DNA of 10,641 nucleotides. Origin: an uncultured Haemophilus sp. (lineage in GTDB: Bacteria; Pseudomonadota; Gammaproteobacteria; Enterobacterales; Pasteurellaceae). Of the stretch, positions 6,852-10,641 are shown one piece after another (position 1 is the first letter of the stretch; each line of letters starts with the position of its first letter). The notes under the pieces were generated by a model that was not told the DNA's origin, did not search any database, and was given only the letters and a program-made list of their open reading frames with translations. Made by a program: the position numbers and the translations under genes. The stretch is from positions 1-10,641 of the forward strand of contig CABSZQ010000018.1 of assembly GCA_902482195.1 (NCBI GenBank), written 5' to 3'.

Positions 6852-7831
6852 TATTTATCCTTAAAATGATCGAAACCAGACGGTGCTTGATAATTGATTA
6901 CACGTCCATCTTTTAAAAAAGTAATCTGATTGTTATTCTGCTGAACAATTTTTCCGATACAGGTACAAGGTACATTCAACGATTGAGATAACTTCTCAAT
7001 CTCAGATTTTTTATTTGCTGGAACCGTAAAGCAAAGTTCATAATCTTCCCCGCCACTTAATGCAAACGCTTCTGCTTTTTCTAAGCGATATGTTTTTTTG
7101 AGTGATGTAGATAAAGGCAAGAAGGATAACTCAATCTCCGCAGAACATTGGCTTCTCATTAAAATATGCCCTAAATCGGCAACGAGACCATCTGAAATAT
7201 CAATGCATGAATGCGCTACATTCACTAATGCTTGACCGAATTCAACGCGTGGCGTCGGGTGAAAATGGCGTTTTACTAAAAATTCAGTATCAAAATCGAC
7301 CGCACTTTTACCTTGTAAAATCCAATTTAAACCCGCCGCGCTGTCACCTAACGTTCCCGATACATAAATTAAATCACCAACTTTCGCTTTGTGACGGAAT
7401 AAAGCCTTTCCTTGTGGTACAAAGCCTTGTGCCGTAATGGTTACAGAAAGTGGACCTTTCGTTGTATCGCCACCAATTAACGTCACATCATATTGATTTA
7501 ATGTATCAAACAAACTTTGACTAAATTGGCTTAGCCAGTTTTCATCAACTTCAGGTAATGTCAGCGCAAGAGAAATCCAAGCGGGTTTCGCGCCCATGGC
7601 AGCTAAATCACTTAGATTTGTCACGATAGCTTTATACGCTAAATCTTTTGGAGAAATGGAAGATAAAAAATGCGTACCTTCGACCATTGTATCGGTGGTA
7701 ATCGCTAGCTGATAGTCTTCAGGGATATGAGTGATCGCACAATCATCCCCAATACTGAAATCAACAAAGTGTTGATTGCCTTTTTGTATTGAGAAATATC
7801 GCCCTATAAGATCAAATTCACCCGAACTCAT
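6851..7831 (-). CDS. thiL: Thiamine-monophosphate kinase
   Basis: ThiL phosphorylates thiamine monophosphate with ATP to give the cofactor thiamine diphosphate. From the ATG at 7831 the protein has 326 residues, matching the usual length of about 325, and starts MSSGEFDLIGRYF as the family does. Key segments are IGDDCA (27-32), TTDTMVEGTHF (45-55), NLSDLAAMGA (72-81), GGDTTKG (120-126), DISDGLVADLGH (211-222) and SGGEDYEL (259-266), together forming the metal and nucleotide sites. An open frame extends to 7885, but those codons would run through a terminator T-run (encoding FFF), so I reject that start. There is no clear Shine-Dalgarno, and the gene begins only 16 nt after the terminator that follows nusB. 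It may depend on read-through or on a promoter inside nusB. It overlaps pgpA by 1 nt. Confidence 0.95.
   Translation of the reverse strand: MSSGEFDLIGRYFSIQKGNQHFVDFSIGDDCAITHIPEDYQLAITTDTMVEGTHFLSSISPKDLAYKAIVTNLSDLAAMGAKPAWISLALTLPEVDENWLSQFSQSLFDTLNQYDVTLIGGDTTKGPLSVTITAQGFVPQGKALFRHKAKVGDLIYVSGTLGDSAAGLNWILQGKSAVDFDTEFLVKRHFHPTPRVEFGQALVNVAHSCIDISDGLVADLGHILMRSQCSAEIELSFLPLSTSLKKTYRLEKAEAFALSGGEDYELCFTVPANKKSEIEKLSQSLNVPCTCIGKIVQQNNNQITFLKDGRVINYQAPSGFDHFKDK
7299..7307 (-). repeat. DNA uptake signal sequence (Hin type)
   Basis: ACCGCACTT on the plus strand, inside thiL; read in coding direction AAAAGTGCGGTC encodes part of KSAVDF in a region between conserved motifs. Confidence 0.9.
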
Positions 7832-7846
7832 TTTATCTGCGCACCC

Positions 7847-7875
7847 AAAAAAAAAGGGCAGACATTTGTCTACCC
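7847..7875 (-). terminator. Strong rho-independent terminator between nusB and thiL
   Basis: On the minus strand GGGTAGAC (7875-7868), loop AAAT and GTCTGCCC (7863-7856) form an 8-bp stem with one G-U pair, followed by nine T residues (7855-7847). It lies 13 nt after the nusB stop and 15 nt before the thiL start, so it splits an otherwise continuous gene run. Confidence 0.88.
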
Positions 7876-7888
7876 TACATTTCAATAA

Positions 7889-8326
7889 TTATTTGCGACC
7901 TAATGCAGGAGCGACTTTATCCAATACACCGTTAATGTATTTATGGCTTTCATCTGCACCAAACACTTTCGCCACTTCAATTGCCTCGTTAATCGCCACT
8001 TTATACGGCACATCCGGCTCAAATTGAAGTTCATAAACTGCTAAACGTAAAATCGCTTTTTCAATCGGATCTAATTCATCCAATGCGCGATCTAAATAAT
8101 GGCTCATTGAAAAATCAACGGCTTCTACATTCGCAATAGTTTGACGGAAAAGGCGGCTAAAATAAGGTTTATCCACACCTTTTAAATCTTGATCCACAAC
8201 GAAAGTGAGTTCCACTTGTTCTGGTGCATTACCAGAGAGCGCCCAAGAATATAATGCTTGAACCGCACATTCTCTCGCTCTACGACGTGGCGATACTTTT
8301 TTTACAGGTTCTTTTTTCTCTGTCAT
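7889..8326 (-). CDS. nusB: Transcription antitermination factor NusB
   Basis: NusB is a small all-helical RNA-binding protein that pairs with S10 (NusE) on boxA RNA and supports rRNA antitermination. At 145 residues it is slightly longer than the E. coli 139, the extra lying in a charged N-terminal tail ([11 protein letters not shown]). Family motifs are [15 protein letters not shown] (14-28), which includes the arginine-rich RNA-binding part, [19 protein letters not shown], and a C-terminal segment beginning [14 protein letters not shown] and ending [11 protein letters not shown]. It starts 5 nt after ribH, a widely conserved pairing. No convincing Shine-Dalgarno precedes its ATG, so it probably relies on ribosomes finishing ribH. 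A terminator follows immediately. Confidence 0.97.
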   Translation of the reverse strand: MTEKKEPVKKVSPRRRARECAVQALYSWALSGNAPEQVELTFVVDQDLKGVDKPYFSRLFRQTIANVEAVDFSMSHYLDRALDELDPIEKAILRLAVYELQFEPDVPYKVAINEAIEVAKVFGADESHKYINGVLDKVAPALGRK

Positions 8327-8331
8327 TGGAA

Positions 8332-8805
8332 TTATGCCGCATCAATTTGTTGTAAAAGGTTCACCATTTCAAGTGCAGTTAATGCTGCTTCTGCACCTTT
8401 GTTACCTGCTTTGGTCCCTGCACGCTCGATAGCTTGTTCAATGTTTTCAGTCGTTAAAACACCGAATGCCACAGGGATTTCAGCTTGCATTGCTACTTGA
8501 CCTAAACCGCTACTTGCTTCACCCGCTACATATTCAAAGTGAGCTGTACCACCACGGATTACCGTACCCAATGCCACGATTGCATCAAATTTTTTGCTTT
8601 CAGCTAAGCGACGTGCTACTAATGGAAGTTCATACGCACCTGGTGCACGAACGATTGTGATATTCTCATCTTTCACTTGGCCGATACGTTTTAATGCATC
8701 TACCGCACCTTCTAATAAACTTTCATTAATAAAACTGTTAAAACGAGCAATCACCACTGCGATTTTAGCATTTGGCGCAGCTACCGCACCTTCTAAAACT
8801 TTCAT
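8332..8805 (-). CDS. ribH: 6,7-dimethyl-8-ribityllumazine synthase
   Basis: This enzyme condenses 5-amino-6-ribitylamino-uracil with dihydroxybutanone phosphate, the penultimate step of riboflavin synthesis, and usually assembles as a 60-subunit shell. The 157-residue length fits. Active-site segments are RFN (21-23), GAYELP (56-61), [14 protein letters not shown] (80-93, with the catalytic-type H89), FGVLTTEN (114-121) and the conserved R128 followed by [10 protein letters not shown] (132-141). AGGAAAAAGT before the ATG gives a good ribosome site. It is first in the run leading to nusB. The 50-nt stretch back to the glgP terminator is too short for an FMN riboswitch, and I could not pick a convincing promoter. 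Called ribE in E. coli nomenclature. Confidence 0.97.
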   Translation of the reverse strand: MKVLEGAVAAPNAKIAVVIARFNSFINESLLEGAVDALKRIGQVKDENITIVRAPGAYELPLVARRLAESKKFDAIVALGTVIRGGTAHFEYVAGEASSGLGQVAMQAEIPVAFGVLTTENIEQAIERAGTKAGNKGAEAALTALEMVNLLQQIDAA

Positions 8806-8855
8806 ACTTTTTCCTAATCTGAATGAACAATAAATTTGACGGTGGATTTTAGCAT

Positions 8856-8891
8856 AAAAAGAAACCCTGTGGAAATAATCCGACAGGGTTT
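8856..8891 (-). terminator. Rho-independent terminator of glgP
   Basis: On the minus strand AAACCCTGT (8891-8883), a 12-nt loop and ACAGGGTTT (8870-8862) form a perfect 9-bp stem followed by CTTTTT (8861-8856). It lies 20 nt after the glgP stop and isolates glgP from ribH. Confidence 0.88.
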
Positions 8892-8910
8892 TCTATGAGT
8901 GGAAAAGAAC

Positions 8911-10641
8911 TTACTTCTCAAGTTTTAAAGGTTCAATTTTCCAGATATTTTTCGCATATTCAAGAATTGTACGGTCTGATGAGAAGAAGCCCATGTTCAC
9001 CATATTTTGAATGGTACTAGCTATCCATACATCACGATCTTGATATTTTTTATCTACCGCTTTTTGCGCTTCCACATAACTGCGGAAATCAGCAAAAGAT
9101 TGATAATAATCGTGGTATTGTAAACCTTGAATGAGAGAGTGATAACGGTTCGGTTCTTCCGGTGAGAAATCACCACGGATAATTTGGTCAATAACTTCAC
9201 GTAATTGCTCGTCATTTTGATAATAATCAAACGGACGATAACCTTCGCGACGTAATGCTTCCACTTGTTCAACCGTATTACCAAAGATAAAGATGTGATC
9301 TTCACCAACATTATCTAAAATCTCAACGTTCGCACCATCAAGTGTACCCAATGTTAACGCACCATTTAAGGCAAATTTCATGTTACTAGTACCTGATGCT
9401 TCTGTTCCTGCAAGAGAGATTTGCTCAGAAATATCTGCTGCTGGAATGATTAATTGTGCAAGACTTACGCTGTAGTTCGGGATAAATACAACTTTTAAAC
9501 GACCTTTTAAGCGCTCATCGTTATTGATGACATTCGCGACATCGTTAATTAAACGAATGGTTTGTTTTGCTGCATAGTAAGCTGAAGCCGCTTTACCCGC
9601 TAGAATGAACACACGTGGCTGCCAATCTTTTTCTGGATGAGCCAACATTTCGTTATAACGTGCAATAATGTGTAACACATTAAGCATTTGACGTTTGTAT
9701 TCGTGAATACGTTTTACTTGAACGTCAAATAATGCATGCGGATCTAAATCGATGTTAAGTGTTTTCTTCACATATTGAGCTAATTTCACTTTGTTATCGT
9801 ATTTGATATCTGCGACAGCACGCTTAAATTCACCTTTATCTGCAAACGCTTTAAGTTTTTCAATTTGGCTTAAATCGCAACGCCATTCAGAACCAATATA
9901 TTGATCAAATAAAGCCGCTAATTTCGGGTTCGCTACAGCAAGCCAACGACGCGGTGTCACACCGTTTGTTACGTTGGTAAAACGTTCTGGATAGATACGA
10001 GCAAAATCAGCAAAGGTTGATGTCACCATAAGATCTGAGTGAATTGCAGCAACACCGTTCACTTTATGCGAACCCACAACAGACAACCATCCCATACGCA
10101 CTTTACGTTGATATCCTTCTTCGATAAGTGAAACGCGACGGATAAAGTCCATATCAGTCGTAACATACGTTTTCACATATTCAAGGAAATGATCATTAAT
10201 TTCAAAAATCATTTGTAAGTGACGAGGTAAGATTTTCGCCATCATTTCTACCGGCCAGGTTTCTAATGCTTCTGACATTAAAGTATGGCAAGTGTAAGAG
10301 AAAATACGACGAGTCACATCCCAAGCGTGTTGCCATGAGTAACCGTGTAAATCGATTAAAATACGCATCAACTCAGGAATCGCCAATGCTGGGTGGGTAT
10401 CATTCAAGTGAATCGCCACTTTATCAGCAAGATTATCCAATGTACCGTGTGTTCTTAAATGGCGACGGAGAATATCTTGTAAAGAAGCAGATACTAAGAA
10501 GTACTCTTGACGTAAACGTAACTCACGACCATTCCAGGTAGAATCGTCTGGATAAAGGACACGAGAAAGGTTTTGGTTAGCTGAACGCGTTGCAACTGCA
10601 GCTAAGTGATCACCACGGTTAAACTCGGCTAAATCAAACAC
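8911..10641 (-). CDS. glgP: Glycogen/maltodextrin phosphorylase (5' part outside window)
   Basis: This is the C-terminal 576 residues of a glycogen phosphorylase, which uses phosphate to release glucose-1-phosphate from glycogen chains with pyridoxal phosphate as cofactor. The family is about 815 residues, so about 240 N-terminal residues lie beyond 10641. The GTG at the edge encodes an internal valine, not a start. Visible landmarks in the fragment are [16 protein letters not shown] (78-93), [12 protein letters not shown] (223-234), [17 protein letters not shown] (305-321), [11 protein letters not shown] (385-395) and [14 protein letters not shown] (414-427), with cofactor lysine K422. The C-terminal [18 protein letters not shown] is close to E. 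coli GlgP. I prefer glgP over malP from the GlgP-like C-terminus and the family wording I recall; the difference is not decisive. In gamma-proteobacteria glgP often ends a glg operon, and here a terminator follows. Confidence 0.93.
   Translation of the reverse strand: MFDLAEFNRGDHLAAVATRSANQNLSRVLYPDDSTWNGRELRLRQEYFLVSASLQDILRRHLRTHGTLDNLADKVAIHLNDTHPALAIPELMRILIDLHGYSWQHAWDVTRRIFSYTCHTLMSEALETWPVEMMAKILPRHLQMIFEINDHFLEYVKTYVTTDMDFIRRVSLIEEGYQRKVRMGWLSVVGSHKVNGVAAIHSDLMVTSTFADFARIYPERFTNVTNGVTPRRWLAVANPKLAALFDQYIGSEWRCDLSQIEKLKAFADKGEFKRAVADIKYDNKVKLAQYVKKTLNIDLDPHALFDVQVKRIHEYKRQMLNVLHIIARYNEMLAHPEKDWQPRVFILAGKAASAYYAAKQTIRLINDVANVINNDERLKGRLKVVFIPNYSVSLAQLIIPAADISEQISLAGTEASGTSNMKFALNGALTLGTLDGANVEILDNVGEDHIFIFGNTVEQVEALRREGYRPFDYYQNDEQLREVIDQIIRGDFSPEEPNRYHSLIQGLQYHDYYQSFADFRSYVEAQKAVDKKYQDRDVWIASTIQNMVNMGFFSSDRTILEYAKNIWKIEPLKLEK

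Noticed and set aside
7832..7885. An 18-residue upstream extension of thiL
   Set aside because: It would translate a terminator T-run (FFF), has no family resemblance, and the ATG at 7831 gives the normal ThiL length and N-terminus.
8262..8270. ACCGCACAT, near-match to an uptake signal
   Set aside because: One mismatch in the core 9-mer; not counted as a signal.
8806..8855. FMN riboswitch before ribH
   Set aside because: Only about 50 nt are available and no RFN-element conserved segments are visible.
10639..10641. GTG at the window edge as the start of a short 576-residue phosphorylase
   Set aside because: The family has about 240 more N-terminal residues, and the sequence at the edge is already mid-domain; the GTG is an internal valine codon.

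Overview
The window is ordinary-looking chromosome from a member of the Pasteurellaceae, most likely Haemophilus or a close relative such as Aggregatibacter. Seven exact copies of the Hin-type DNA uptake signal (AAGTGCGGT or its complement) lie in about 10.6 kb. Gene order such as ribH-nusB, thiL-pgpA-LysE family-dapB and ygiW-qseB-qseC fits what I recall of Haemophilus genomes. I see no mobile element, phage gene, CRISPR array, tRNA or rRNA. The species call is inference; no search was run.

Left part (1-1280). A truncated minus-strand gene for a kinase-fold protein of the InaA/Kdo-WaaP type diverges from a plus-strand gene for an exported YceB-like (DUF1439) protein. The gap between them carries a good minus-strand sigma70 promoter. 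The yceB-like gene meets qseC tail to tail across a bidirectional terminator.

Regulatory cluster (1278-4560, minus strand). Transcription runs from an uncharacterised lipoprotein gene to ygiW (a periplasmic OB-fold protein), then qseB (response regulator) and qseC (sensor kinase). Upstream of ygiW are three TTAA-type half-sites matching the QseB/PmrA box, which suggests autoregulation. A strong hairpin with a U-run sits between ygiW and qseB and probably makes ygiW the most abundant product. This is the system called QseBC, or FirRS in non-typeable H. influenzae, where it is linked to ferrous iron sensing.

Middle (4559-4966). A lone YfaE-type 2Fe-2S ferredoxin gene (plus strand) diverges from the lipoprotein gene. 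It converges on dapB, and the two genes share an overlapping TTATAA that supplies both stop codons.

Right part (4908-10641, minus strand). A tightly packed housekeeping run reads, in transcription order, ribH (riboflavin), nusB (antitermination), an internal terminator, thiL (thiamine), pgpA (phosphatidylglycerol), a LysE/RhtB exporter and dapB (lysine/peptidoglycan). Overlaps of 1 and 7 nt within thiL-pgpA-LysE suggest coupled translation. Upstream lies the 3' part of glgP (glycogen phosphorylase), closed by its own terminator before ribH.

I found no wholly new system. The points most worth a second look are the leader and attenuator architecture of ygiW-qseBC, the terminator between nusB and thiL, the atypical kinase-like protein, and the way uptake sequences have shaped the proteins that contain them.
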